64,000 nucleotides of DNA, from the NCBI RefSeq assembly GCF_020215705.1, contig NZ_JAIWNB010000033.1, forward strand, positions 43,522 to 107,521, written 5' to 3'. The translations under genes were made by a program, and so were the position numbers. Within the stretch, counting starts at the first letter, position 1. The number at the start of each line of letters is the position of its first letter. This stretch comes from Nonomuraea aurantiaca (GTDB taxonomy: Bacteria > Actinomycetota > Actinomycetes > Streptosporangiales > Streptosporangiaceae). The notes beneath the pieces are model-generated. The model was not told the DNA's origin and made no database searches. It saw nothing but the letters and a program-made list of their open reading frames with translations. This document shows positions 27,439 through 35,966 of this stretch, piece by piece.

Positions 27439-27996
27439 GAGTCGCTTCGGTCGCTGTTCACGTGAGAATGTCCATGTTCGCCGCATGTGCGGGAATCCTG
27501 CTGAGAGCAGAACTCAGCGACCAGAGACTGTGTTCCGCTCGCCTGCTTCAGTCGCTGCCCCTTGAGTCGCTGGACAAAATCCCAGGTCAACGCTGGTATT
27601 GGGCTTTGTGAAGCGACCGAAGCGACGCTGGGTGGGGATATATATCGTCTACAACGCTTCTCTCTGGCGACGTCATAAGTACCGGCCTTCAGTAGCTTCG
27701 GTCGCTCCACCGACCGCTGACAAGCTTTTCACCAGGCACTCTTTCAACAAGGCGCCAGCGACTCAAGCGCCCGTGTGTCGAGCGACTCAAACTTCAGTCG
27801 CTGCCGTGTCGCCGCAGCGCAATGCCACGCTCCCACTGTGGTGTCGGCTAGTGTGTACTACCGTCTTCGAGTCCCGGTCGCTTCAGTCGCTTCAGTCACC
27901 CCAACTACAGCAGCACTCGACAAGGATCCGCAGGCAGCGGCTTGGGAAGAGCCGCTGCCGAGCGCACTACGGGAAGGGATCATGTGACTCAGCGAC
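27439..27996. repeat. Left AGCGACTGA-type repeat array
   Basis: I count about fourteen AGCGAC/GTCGCT cores within 560 bases. Several are paired at 9-base spacing, as at 27440-27455, 27610-27626 and 27876-27898 (GTCGCTTCAGTCGCTTCAG). Variants include CGACCGAAGCGAC and CGACTCAA. Both orientations occur. The array lies outside and upstream of the left helicase gene and matches a second array at 35.97-36.58 kb. It behaves like an iteron cluster of a replication origin. Confidence 0.7.
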
Positions 27997-28336
27997 TTCG
28001 CCACGACGGTCACCATCCCGGACTTGTCTCCCCTCACTTCTCTCCCGTTGCCCGTCGGTGTCCCCACACAGCTGGCGGGCGTGTGGTGCTGGGCCGGGCC
28101 TCCGATCCCATGGAGGCGGGTGTATGTGTCAGCAGGGGAGAAGGCTTTCAGCCCGAAGTGATCAGCGTTGAGCCGGACGATGTCGCCACCCATACACCGG
28201 TGGCCGAGGGACACTTGGTCGACAGCAACGCGGAAATGCCTCCTGGTGGAGCCGGTTCGGCCCGGCCGTACCCCGATCTCCCTGCGTGCGGCAGGACCGC
28301 CGGCCCGTTTAGCTCGTACCATCCTGAAGGACGATC
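27997..28336 (+). other. Leader between left array and helicase gene (prim-pol gene missing)
   Basis: This 340-base stretch occupies the position of the prim-pol gene in the right-hand module but contains no recognisable prim-pol sequence. A 132-codon frame overlapping it (segment PEVISVEPDDVATHTPVAEG) has no family match. It may hold the helicase promoter. Confidence 0.4.
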
Positions 28337-29857
28337 ATGACCCCCTCAACCGGCCCGGGGGGCTTCGACCCGGTGGCCGTAGCTCAGCAGATTCTCGATC
28401 TGTCCGACATCTCCGCCGAGCAGGCCCCCTCGCGGGTGCGCCTGTCCGAGGAGCCCGTCGCTACGGGCAACGGGTTGTTCCCTGACTCGCTGACCGATCG
28501 CGGCAACGCCAAGCTCTTTGTGGGGCTGTACGGCAGAGACTTTCGGCATGTCCCCGGCATGGGATGGTTCCGTTGGGCAGGGCATCGCTGGGTCCTGGAT
28601 GAGAGCGACGCCGTCATGTGGGCGGCGGGTGAGATGGCCGAGCAGCTGGCCGTGTTCGACGCGCGAGGCCGTTACTCCTCGGCCGAGCTCCGCCGTCACC
28701 GGCGCAGGGCGTTGTCGACTACGGGGATGAACGCTCTGCTCGCGCAGGCCAAATCCGCCCCTGGCATGGTGTTGTCCCCTGCGATGTTGGACGCCGACCC
28801 CTATGCGCTGTGCACTCCGGCGGGCGTCGTAGACCTGCGTACCGGTGGGATCTCACCGCCAGACCCGGCCACGCACCTGCATTCACGCTCCACCACTCTG
28901 TCACCCGAACCCGCCCCGACTCCTCGGTGGCATCGTTTCCTCAATGACACCTTCGGTGATGACGCCGATGGCCATCAGACGATCGACTTCCTTCATCTTC
29001 TCCTGGGTTATTCAATCACCGGTGACGTCGGCGCCCAAGTCATGCCTTTTCTGTACGGGCAGGGTAAGAACGGCAAGTCGGTTCTGGTCGAAGTGATGCT
29101 CCAACTCATGGGGGACTACGCCGATGCGGCCCCGCCCGGCTTCCTCATGGCCAAGGCCTTCGACGGGCACCCCACCGACTTGGCCGAGCTGCATGGCCGC
29201 CGCATTGTCGTCTGCTCGGAGCTCAAACCGGGCGATCGCTTTGACGAGGCCCGCGTCAAGCTCCTCACCGGCGGCGACAAGATCAAGGCCCGCCGGATGC
29301 GCCAGGACTTCTTCAGCTTCGACCCGACGCATCACCTCTGGCTGCTCGGCAACCACCGCCCCGAGGTCGCCACGGGCGGCTTCGCGTTCTGGAGGAGGCT
29401 GCGGCTCATCCCGTTCGAGCGCGTCGTGGCGGAAGAAAACAAGATCGACAACCTGGCGCGCATTCTCGTCCAGGAGGAGGGTGCCGGAATCCTGGCCTGG
29501 CTGGTCGACGGAGCCCGCCGCTATCTGAGTGGTCAGAGAGATTTGTCCGGCCCTCACCGGGTAAGACTTGCCACCGATGCGTACGAGGCGACGGAGGACG
29601 TGGTTGGACGGTTCATTACGGAGGCATGCAAGCTCGGCCCCGCACTACGTGCCGAGCAAGCGCATCTGTACACGGCTTACACTCGTTGGTGCGGAAGCGA
29701 AGGAGCCACCCCGGTATCTGCCCGGGCCTTCGCCTCGCGGGTACGAGACACACTCGGGATGGCGTCACCCAAGGAAATGCTTCTGTCCAACTCTCGCAAG
29801 TTCTATCCAGGGCTCGGTCTGATCTCCGATCTCGACGATGAAGGGCTGTCGCGATGA
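28337..29857 (+). CDS. P4/D5-type phage-plasmid helicase-primase (left copy)
   Basis: This 506-aa protein starts at ATG 28337 after AAGGAC. An N-terminal D5-like region (DRGNAKLFVGLYGRDFRHVP, MGWFRWAGHRWVLDESDAVM) precedes a superfamily-3 helicase core. Walker A is GQGKNGKS at residues 241-248, followed by ELHGRRIVVCSELKPGDRF and the sensor-like HHLWLLGNHRPEV. C-terminal residues 420-500 form the winged-helix part (YTAYTRWCGSEGATPVSARA). Such proteins unwind DNA at P4-like and plasmid origins. It is the same length as, and highly similar to, the right-hand copy at 33.3-34.8 kb. Its stop overlaps the next gene by four bases. Confidence 0.88.
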   Translation: MTPSTGPGGFDPVAVAQQILDLSDISAEQAPSRVRLSEEPVATGNGLFPDSLTDRGNAKLFVGLYGRDFRHVPGMGWFRWAGHRWVLDESDAVMWAAGEMAEQLAVFDARGRYSSAELRRHRRRALSTTGMNALLAQAKSAPGMVLSPAMLDADPYALCTPAGVVDLRTGGISPPDPATHLHSRSTTLSPEPAPTPRWHRFLNDTFGDDADGHQTIDFLHLLLGYSITGDVGAQVMPFLYGQGKNGKSVLVEVMLQLMGDYADAAPPGFLMAKAFDGHPTDLAELHGRRIVVCSELKPGDRFDEARVKLLTGGDKIKARRMRQDFFSFDPTHHLWLLGNHRPEVATGGFAFWRRLRLIPFERVVAEENKIDNLARILVQEEGAGILAWLVDGARRYLSGQRDLSGPHRVRLATDAYEATEDVVGRFITEACKLGPALRAEQAHLYTAYTRWCGSEGATPVSARAFASRVRDTLGMASPKEMLLSNSRKFYPGLGLISDLDDEGLSR

Positions 29858-30258
29858 GTGCCTCGATCAATCCCGATGACCTCATGTACGAAACCGAGCT
29901 GGTGTGGCTCGAAGACATCGGCGCGCTTGACTATGTCCGCCAGAGCCTTGATCGCCTGCCGAGCCGTCGTCGCAAACCCGTCTACCACCGAGACGGTCGA
30001 ATGGTGGGGTACGCGGTACTCGGCCCGGAGGCGAAAGGTTCGCCCGCGTCGGGGACCTTTCGCCGCCGTGTCTTCTGGCTGGCTCCCCACGATCGTGATC
30101 AGCAGCCGACGGGCTTCTATTCCACGGGAGCACCCGTGGAGGCGATCGACCCCCGGACCTTGGAGCCTCGATCCCCGGGCCGGAAGACCGAGCGATCGGA
30201 AGGCGGCCCTCCGTCGCCCGCCATGGTGGAACTTGGGATCACATTGGACAAGGCTTGA
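29854..30258 (+). CDS. Conserved 134-aa partner of the helicase (left copy)
   Basis: The ATG at 29854 overlaps the helicase stop (ATGA), so translation is coupled. The protein is soluble, with an N-terminal helical part (LVWLEDIGALDYVRQSLDRL) and a basic strand-rich middle (GRMVGYAVLG, RRRVFWLAPHDRD). The C-terminus is conserved (GGPPSPAMVELGITLDKA). The right-hand module has a paralogue of identical length and about 80% identity, again overlapping its helicase gene. Conservation of sequence, size and coupling implies a job in replication, perhaps as helicase loader, origin binder or regulator. I know no family name for it. Confidence 0.75.
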   Translation: MSASINPDDLMYETELVWLEDIGALDYVRQSLDRLPSRRRKPVYHRDGRMVGYAVLGPEAKGSPASGTFRRRVFWLAPHDRDQQPTGFYSTGAPVEAIDPRTLEPRSPGRKTERSEGGPPSPAMVELGITLDKA

Positions 30259-30309
30259 CTCGAGCGTCGTCGGTCCGTACCTCTGACGCTGGTTGAAACC
30301 GGTTCTCGC

Positions 30310-30835
30310 AGGGCGCCCGAGCGATCAACGGCGATGACCCGGGCACTTGCGGCCCGGACGACGGGCAGCGCCGCCTCACCGAGGTTACCGATTGCTCCCG
30401 CGATCACGACCGTTTCGCCGGACCGGAGTCCGCCTCGATGCAGGAGTGAGACGTGCGTGGTGGCGTACGAGACGGGAAAGGCGGCGGCCGTCAGGTCGTC
30501 CAGGCTGCAGGGGACCGGCAGTACATGGGCGGCGTCCACGACGAGCTGGTCGGTATAGGCGCCCCAGCTCACGAGGGTGATCATCGCCAGCCGAGCGCGA
30601 CCGTGGTCACGTCGGGCGCTGTCTCGGTGACGACGCCGAATAGCTCGAAGCCGGGGACGAGCAGGTCCGGAGCGGGGATCTGAACGTCACCTGACAGCTG
30701 GACGAGCTTCGCGAAGTCGAGGCCGATCGCGGCGACCCGTACGCGGACCTGGCCGGGGCCCAGAGCAGGGTCCGGGAGCTGACGTAGCCGCAGGTGCTCG
30801 AGTCCGCCGGTCTCATCGGCAGCAAGGACGAACAT
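30310..30835 (-). pseudogene. Quinone oxidoreductase / zinc-type alcohol dehydrogenase, frameshifted and 3'-truncated
   Basis: ATG 30835 follows GAGGAG and encodes a GroES-like N-terminus (LRQLPDPALGPGQVRVRVAA, VPGFELFGVVTE). At about 30590 the frame shifts by one base and resumes as MITLVSWGAYTDQLVVDAAH. It then reaches the Rossmann motif region (ETVVIAGAIGNLGEAALPVV) and stops resembling the family at VIAVDRSGA near 30315. The catalytic C-terminal third is missing, apparently lost where the left replication module joins. The break therefore marks one boundary of that module. Confidence 0.7.
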
Positions 30836-31246
30836 GGCTGAGGGCTCCTCAGTTGGGCACGGAATCCACGGTATTGCGCCGCGAGGTGCCGGAAGGTGCC
30901 TTAGTTACCGTACGTTCGTCCAGACCAACTGGCGGATGCGATCCGAGACTTTAACCCACCGGACGGGAAGCACGGGGCTGCGAAGCTCGGGCCGGCGCTT
31001 CCTCTCCCACCGCTGAAGAAGCGCGCCTGGCAAGCCTTCGCCATCGGCTCACGGCCAGGGGTCAATTGCCGGCCGGCCGGTGCACCACCCATGATCCGGG
31101 CTCCACCGGGCCGATGATCGGTGGAGCCCGCAAATTCGGTTCCGACTTCGCCCTGCCCGGGACGCGCCAGGGCGGTCGTGGTCGTGTGACATCGTCAGCC
31201 GAAGGGCTCGATCGTGCGCGGTGGCGCTGGCGCCCCGGCGTCGTTC
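30836..31246. other. Intergenic region without a recognised gene
   Basis: About 410 bases lie between the quinone oxidoreductase start and the end of the PEP-mutase-like gene. They include a short less GC-rich spot near 30900, probably a promoter for the broken oxidoreductase. No coding signal or strong hairpin was noticed. Confidence 0.4.
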
Positions 31247-32083
31247 CTACTGGAACGGGTTGGTGTCGGCGACGAGGGCGGGCAGGAGCGTGGCTTCGAG
31301 CATGCTGTAGAGGTGGCGTTGCACCATGGGTCCGAAGGTGATCCTGGCGACTCCGAGTGAGGCGAGGGTGGCCAGGGAATGGGCGCCTCGGCCGTAGGCC
31401 ACGTTGACAGGGCCGGGAATGTTCTGGGTGAGGGCTTTGATCACGGTGGGGTCGCCCACGCCGATCGGGTAGACGCAGTCCGCGCCGGCCTCGAGGTAGC
31501 GCCTGCCGCGCTCCAGGGTGGTGGCCAGCTGCTCCTCCGGAGATCCTGCACGGCGCAGGAACGCGTCCGTGCGCGCGTTGATGACCAGGTCCACGTTCAA
31601 GGAGCGCGCCGCCTGGCGGACGGCGGCCAGGAAGTCCGCCTGCTCCCCGACGTCCAGCAGTTGCCCGGTCGCCGGTTCGGAGTCCTCCAGGTTGAGTCCT
31701 GCCGCCCCGGTTGCGGCGAACCGCTCGACCAGTTCCGCCGGCGCCAGCCCGTATCCGCGTTCGAAGTCCACGGTCACCGGTACGCGCACCGCCTGAACCA
31801 TCCGCCGTGTGGCGTCCAGCACCTCCTGTACCGGAGTCGCCTCACCGTCCTCGAAACCCAGGATCTGGGAGGTTGCCGCGCTGCTCGTGGCCACGGCGGA
31901 GAAACCCGCAGCCTCGACCATCCGCGCCGAGGCCGCATCCCATGCATTGGGAAGCACCACCGGTGCACCCGCCACGTGCAATGCGCGCAACACCGCCGCC
32001 TTCGGCGTCGGCGGGGTCACACCGCTCGCGGGGACAGTGGTGGCATCATCGACGGTCGTGCTCCTGCTGGCTGAGTCACTCAT
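31247..32083 (-). CDS. Isocitrate lyase / PEP mutase family protein
   Basis: This protein of about 278 aa starts at ATG 32083, nine bases after AGAGGA; ATG 32092 is too close to the site. The TIM-barrel signature is clear: PVVLPNAWDAASARMVEAAG, VPVTVDFERGYGL with acidic metal ligands, LNLEDSEPATGQL and VINARTDAFL. The PEP mutase/isocitrate lyase superfamily cleaves or rearranges C-C or C-P bonds of 2-hydroxy or phosphono acids. This subgroup lacks the isocitrate lyase KKCGH motif, so a lyase of the methylisocitrate or oxaloacetate type is likelier. The substrate is unknown. It is divergent from the HxlR gene at 32415. Confidence 0.85.
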   Translation of the reverse strand: MSDSASRSTTVDDATTVPASGVTPPTPKAAVLRALHVAGAPVVLPNAWDAASARMVEAAGFSAVATSSAATSQILGFEDGEATPVQEVLDATRRMVQAVRVPVTVDFERGYGLAPAELVERFAATGAAGLNLEDSEPATGQLLDVGEQADFLAAVRQAARSLNVDLVINARTDAFLRRAGSPEEQLATTLERGRRYLEAGADCVYPIGVGDPTVIKALTQNIPGPVNVAYGRGAHSLATLASLGVARITFGPMVQRHLYSMLEATLLPALVADTNPFQ

Positions 32084-32370
32084 CGTGTTCATTCCTCTCA
32101 ACGTGGATACGTATGGGGGGCCGATGCCCCGCGGACGGGCTTTCACGCGGTCGGCGCCTGCGGCCAAGGCGCTGTGCCGGGCGGCGAACCCCCTGCAGGC
32201 GATGCGAGTACGGTGACGCCGTCCTTGGAGCCTGCAGGCCTCCGCCACCGCGCAACCTCCTGGAAAGATCAGGCACACATCTATCGATGAATTGGCCTGA
32301 CGGTGTGGAGTCGTCGGCGATGGCCAGGTGGCCGGCCGGTGGCACCACCTTCGAATGAAGTGGTAGCGTG

Positions 32371-32384
32371 ATGCTAGCTAGCAT
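32371..32384. promoter_or_regulatory. 14-bp palindrome upstream of the HxlR gene
   Basis: ATGCTAGCTAGCAT is a perfect palindrome 30 bases before the HxlR start and in the spacer facing the divergent PEP-mutase-like gene. HxlR proteins are dimeric winged helices and commonly bind such sites, so it could control both genes. Confidence 0.5.
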
Positions 32385-32414
32385 ACTTTCATCATGCAAG
32401 AAGTGGGGAGGCGC

Positions 32415-32867
32415 ATGCTGGGCCGGACGTACGAAGGCGAGGACTGCTCCGCAGCGCGGGCATTGGAGCTGGTCGGTGAGCGTTGGAGCCTGCTGATCCT
32501 GCGCGACGCGCTCTTCCGGCACTACACCCGGTACTCCCAGTTCCAGAGCAGCCTGGCCATCGCGCCGAACATTCTGGCCAAGCGCCTCAGTACCCTGGTC
32601 GAGTCAGGGATCTTCCGTACGCGCGCTCCTGAGACTCGGCCGGGCCACCAGGAATACGTGCTGACCGAGATGGGCCAGTCGTTCAAGCCCGTCATCATCG
32701 CGCTCACGCGGTGGGGTGATCAATGGATCAGCCCGGGACCTGTGGAGTTCGTACACCACCAGTGCGACACGGAGGTCGAGCACGAGATCCGGTGCGCCGC
32801 CTGCGGGGACGACCTCCCCTTGGCTGACGTTCAGGTCCGGCTGCGATCACCTCAGCCGGCCGGGTAG
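32415..32867 (+). CDS. HxlR-family transcriptional regulator
   Basis: This 150-aa protein starts at ATG 32415 after GGGGAGG, giving the usual family beginning (MLGRTYEGEDCSAARALELV, then GERWSLLILRDA). The winged helix includes IAPNILAKRLSTLVESGIF and the wing HQEYVLTEMG. The C-terminal tail has a CAACGDD cysteine pair as in several actinobacterial HxlR proteins. Members sense redox or electrophile stress and repress an adjacent enzyme gene. Here the divergent neighbour is the PEP-mutase-like gene, and the intervening palindrome fits an operator. The gene is intact although it lies between the two inverted replication modules. Confidence 0.9.
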   Translation: MLGRTYEGEDCSAARALELVGERWSLLILRDALFRHYTRYSQFQSSLAIAPNILAKRLSTLVESGIFRTRAPETRPGHQEYVLTEMGQSFKPVIIALTRWGDQWISPGPVEFVHHQCDTEVEHEIRCAACGDDLPLADVQVRLRSPQPAG

Positions 32868-32910
32868 CGATCCCCGGGCCATCCGATCGGTTGGTGCGCG
32901 GAACGCGACC

Positions 32911-33315
32911 TCACGCCTTGTCGAGGGTGAGCCCGAGTTCGACCATGGCGGGCGACGGAGGGCCACCTTCGGAGCGTTCGGTCTTTCTGCCAGGTACGCC
33001 CGGCGCCAGGGTCCGCGGATCGACCGCCTCCACGGGGGCTCCCGTACTGTAGAAGCCCTGCGGCTCCTGGTCGCGATCATGCGGCGCGAGCCAGAACACC
33101 CGGCGAAGGAACGTCCCCGAGACCGGCGACCCCTTGGCGGTCGACCCCAGGACGGCGTATCCCACCATGCGGCCGTTGCGGTAGTAGGCGGGCTTGCGGC
33201 CGCGCGTCGGCAGCCGGTCGAGGCATTGGCGGACGTAGTCGAGATCTTGGATGTCCTCGAGCCATACCAGCTCGATTTCGTGCGTGAGGTCGTCGGGCGT
33301 GATCGAAGCGCTCAC
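32911..33315 (-). CDS. Conserved 134-aa partner of the helicase (right copy)
   Basis: This paralogue of the left-hand 134-aa protein has the same length and near-identical landmarks: PDDLTHEIELVWLEDIQDLD, GRMVGYAVLGSTAKGSPVSG, RRVFWLAPHDRDQEP and the tail PAMVELGLTLDKA. Its ATG at 33315 overlaps the helicase stop by four bases. It is the last gene of the right module's three-gene operon. Shared identity with the left copy is about 80% by eye. The function is unknown; coupling to the helicase suggests a replication accessory factor. Confidence 0.75.
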   Translation of the reverse strand: MSASITPDDLTHEIELVWLEDIQDLDYVRQCLDRLPTRGRKPAYYRNGRMVGYAVLGSTAKGSPVSGTFLRRVFWLAPHDRDQEPQGFYSTGAPVEAVDPRTLAPGVPGRKTERSEGGPPSPAMVELGLTLDKA

Positions 33316-34832
33316 CGCTGCAGCTCCTCACCGTTAAGATCGGAGATCAAGCCAATCCCTGGATAGAACTTGCGAGAGTTCGACAGGAGCATCTCTCTCG
33401 GAGAGGCCATTCCCAGAGTGTCGCGCACGCGGGCCGCGAAGGCGCGAGCCGAGACGGGGGTAGCTCCTTCTTGACCACACCAACGAGTGTAAGCGCTGTA
33501 GAGGCTCGCTTGCTCGGCCCGTAGGGTCTGATCGAGCTTGCACGCCTCGACGATGAACCGGCCGACGACATCTTCTGTCGCCTCGTAGGCGTCGGTCGCC
33601 AGTTGCACGCGTGGCGGTCCTGACAGGTCCTTCTCGCCTCTCAGGTAGCGGCCGGCGCCCTCGATCAGCAAGGCCAGGATGCCTGGTCCTTCTTCCTGGA
33701 CGAGGATGCGGGCGAGGTTGTCGATCTTGCGGTCTTCGGCGACCACCCGCTCGAACGGGATCAGCCGAAGCCTGCGCCAGAAAGCGAATCCGCCGGTCGT
33801 CACCTCAGGACGATGGTTGCCGAGCAGCCAGAGGTGGTGCGTGGGGTTGAAGCTGAAGAAGTCCTGGCGCATCCGGCGGGCCTTGATCTTGTCGCCGCCG
33901 GTGAGGAGCTTGACGCGGGCCTCGTCGAAGCGATCTCCGGGCTTGAGCTCCGAGCACACGATGACGCGCCGGCCGTGCAACTCCGCCAGCTCCGTCGGGT
34001 GGCTGTCGAAGGTCCTGGCTATGAGGAAGCCGGGCGGGGCCGCATCGGCGTAGTCCCCCAGCAGTTGCAGCATCACCTCGACCAGCACTGACTTGCCGTT
34101 CTTACCCTGCCCGTACAGAAAAGGCATGACCTGGGCGCCGACGTCACCGGTGATCGAATAACCCAGGAGTACCTGGAGGAAGTCGATCGTCTGGCGTCCT
34201 TCGTCGTCAGTTCCGAAGGTGTCCTCAAGGAAGCGCCGCCATCGGGGTGTGGCCGACCGCTGGGGGGAGACGGTGGTGGAACGAGAGTGCGCCTGCCTCA
34301 GGGGATCGGGAGGAGAGATGGCGCCGGTGCGCAGGTCCACCACTCCCGCCGGCGTGCACAGCGCATAGGGGTCGGCGTCGAGCAGGGACGGCTCAAGGAC
34401 CATGCCGGGAGCCGCCTTGGCCTGAGCGAGGAAGGCGTTCATCCCCGTGGTGGACAGCGCGCGCCGCCGATGTCGGCGCAGCTCGGCGGAGGTGTAGCGG
34501 CCGTGGGGGTCGAAGACCGCCAGCTGCTCTGCCATCTCGCCGGCCGCCCACATGACGGCATCGCTGTCGTCGAGCGCCCATCGGTGATGCGCCCAGCGAA
34601 ACCAGCCCATGCCGGGCACGTGCCGGAAGTCGCGGCCGTAGAGCTGGACGAACAGCTTGGCGTTGCCCCGATCCGTCAGGCTGTCGGGCAGGAGGCCCTC
34701 GCTACCGACGATGGCGGGCTGTTTCGGGCGGTCCGCGGGCAGCGGCTCGGGTACCGTCCCATCGGAAAGGTCAAGGGTCTGCTGGGTCGCGGCGACCCAG
34801 CCGGATTCGTCTCGGCCTCTGGACGGGCTCAT
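33312..34832 (-). CDS. P4/D5-type phage-plasmid helicase-primase (right copy)
   Basis: This 506-aa paralogue of the left copy is on the opposite strand, starting at ATG 34832, which overlaps the prim-pol stop by four bases. It has the same order: D5-like N-terminus (GNAKLFVQLYGRDFRHVPGM), Walker A GQGKNGKS, ELHGRRVIVCSELKPGDRFD, HHLWLLGNHRPEVTTGGFAF and the winged-helix end. The first 45 residues are the most divergent from the left copy. Here it follows a prim-pol gene, so the right module has the complete primase-helicase pair typical of self-replicating actinomycete elements. Confidence 0.88.
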   Translation of the reverse strand: MSPSRGRDESGWVAATQQTLDLSDGTVPEPLPADRPKQPAIVGSEGLLPDSLTDRGNAKLFVQLYGRDFRHVPGMGWFRWAHHRWALDDSDAVMWAAGEMAEQLAVFDPHGRYTSAELRRHRRRALSTTGMNAFLAQAKAAPGMVLEPSLLDADPYALCTPAGVVDLRTGAISPPDPLRQAHSRSTTVSPQRSATPRWRRFLEDTFGTDDEGRQTIDFLQVLLGYSITGDVGAQVMPFLYGQGKNGKSVLVEVMLQLLGDYADAAPPGFLIARTFDSHPTELAELHGRRVIVCSELKPGDRFDEARVKLLTGGDKIKARRMRQDFFSFNPTHHLWLLGNHRPEVTTGGFAFWRRLRLIPFERVVAEDRKIDNLARILVQEEGPGILALLIEGAGRYLRGEKDLSGPPRVQLATDAYEATEDVVGRFIVEACKLDQTLRAEQASLYSAYTRWCGQEGATPVSARAFAARVRDTLGMASPREMLLSNSRKFYPGIGLISDLNGEELQR

Positions 34833-35929
34833 GGCCGTTCCTGGGGATGGAACGGCCTACGCTGCCCGGCGGTCAGGCCGGAGTCGATGATGCGCTCGAA
34901 CCGTCGTTCCTGGCCGGGGCGAGCCTGCTGCGCGGCCCGGGTGAGCACGGCGTGGGCGAGGTCGTGCGTGAGGTAACCAGCGGCGACAAGCCCGCCGGCG
35001 GTGTAGGAGGCTCGGTTGAGCTTCGCGCTGAAACCGGCCCCTTCCGGCACCAGGCGGCAGTCCTCGACGTCCGCGATGAGGCGTCGTAATGCGCGGTCGC
35101 CCACGGTACCCGTTCCGTCGCCGGCCTCCAGCACGGCGAGACGGGCGCGCGGCGGCACGGCCGGTGTCTTCGGCGCGGGATCCTGGGGGACCAGGTGCCC
35201 CGTCCTGATCAGTTCGATGCGCAGCCACGAGGGCAGGGGAGCAGGCTCTCTGCGCTCGCCGACGGGGACATAAGGGCCGTCTTTCGTACGTGTCCCCGGC
35301 GCGATGATGTACCCGCCCGTGGCCCGTACATCAACTTGCCAGGCCAGCCCGCGACCAGCGCCCGAACCGGTGGAGCACAGGTACGTCTCGCCGGGCGCCG
35401 CTCGGTACCACACATGCAGGCCTCCTGAGGGGGTGCGTACCCGGAGGGTGGATTCGTCGTCGGCGGGACTCGCCTCGCCACGCAGCGCGGCGAGGAGTGC
35501 GATGGTGTGGAAACCGTTGGCCAGCCCGGACAGATCGACCCGGGGGTCGATGGTGATGCCCGGCAGCAGATGCTCACGCTCGGGGACCGGGGTGGGATGG
35601 GCGTCGATGTCGATCACGACCAGCCGGGCAGGCCCGCACGCCACCCCCACACCGAAGCCCGGGGTATGCGCCCACCACGAGGTGATGAGCTCCTGGTCGA
35701 GCGTCGCCGCGAGGAACCCGTGACACCAGCGGCCCTTCTTCAGGCAGAGGCACCCCGCTGTCGTGTGGCCCCGCTCGCTGCACGCCGAGCAGTTTCCCGC
35801 CGGGGTCTTCGCGCCCGGCCGCAGCGGATGGACGGGCCACGCCTGCCCGGCGCACCACAGGGCGATGTCCAGCGGCCGGGGGAGAGGGAGCGCCGGGCGG
35901 TGACCGTGGTAGTCGGAGTGCAGCGTCAC
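34829..35929 (-). CDS. Bifunctional DNA primase/polymerase (Prim-Pol domain)
   Basis: I place the start at GTG 35929 (366 aa), just after AAGGAAG. The frame is open for 53 codons upstream, but that part translates the repeat array (SLQSLQSLRS) and is unlikely to be protein. The archaeo-eukaryotic primase core shows the acidic pair in ARLVVIDIDAHP and the histidine motif TPSGGLHVWY, followed by RATGGYIIAPGT. A cysteine pair near residue 44 (NCSACSERGHTTAGCLCLKK) may bind zinc. The C-terminal third is helical and probably contacts the helicase encoded downstream. The protein would synthesise primers for replication starting near the adjacent repeat array. Confidence 0.85.
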   Translation of the reverse strand: MTLHSDYHGHRPALPLPRPLDIALWCAGQAWPVHPLRPGAKTPAGNCSACSERGHTTAGCLCLKKGRWCHGFLAATLDQELITSWWAHTPGFGVGVACGPARLVVIDIDAHPTPVPEREHLLPGITIDPRVDLSGLANGFHTIALLAALRGEASPADDESTLRVRTPSGGLHVWYRAAPGETYLCSTGSGAGRGLAWQVDVRATGGYIIAPGTRTKDGPYVPVGERREPAPLPSWLRIELIRTGHLVPQDPAPKTPAVPPRARLAVLEAGDGTGTVGDRALRRLIADVEDCRLVPEGAGFSAKLNRASYTAGGLVAAGYLTHDLAHAVLTRAAQQARPGQERRFERIIDSGLTAGQRRPFHPQERP

Positions 35930-35966
35930 GGCTTCCTTCCATGCCTCTGTTCCGAAGTCCGGCTGA

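Noticed and set aside
27439..27996. The short repeats considered as a CRISPR array
   Set aside because: The repeated unit is about 9 bases, irregularly spaced and in both orientations, with no constant spacers and no cas genes.
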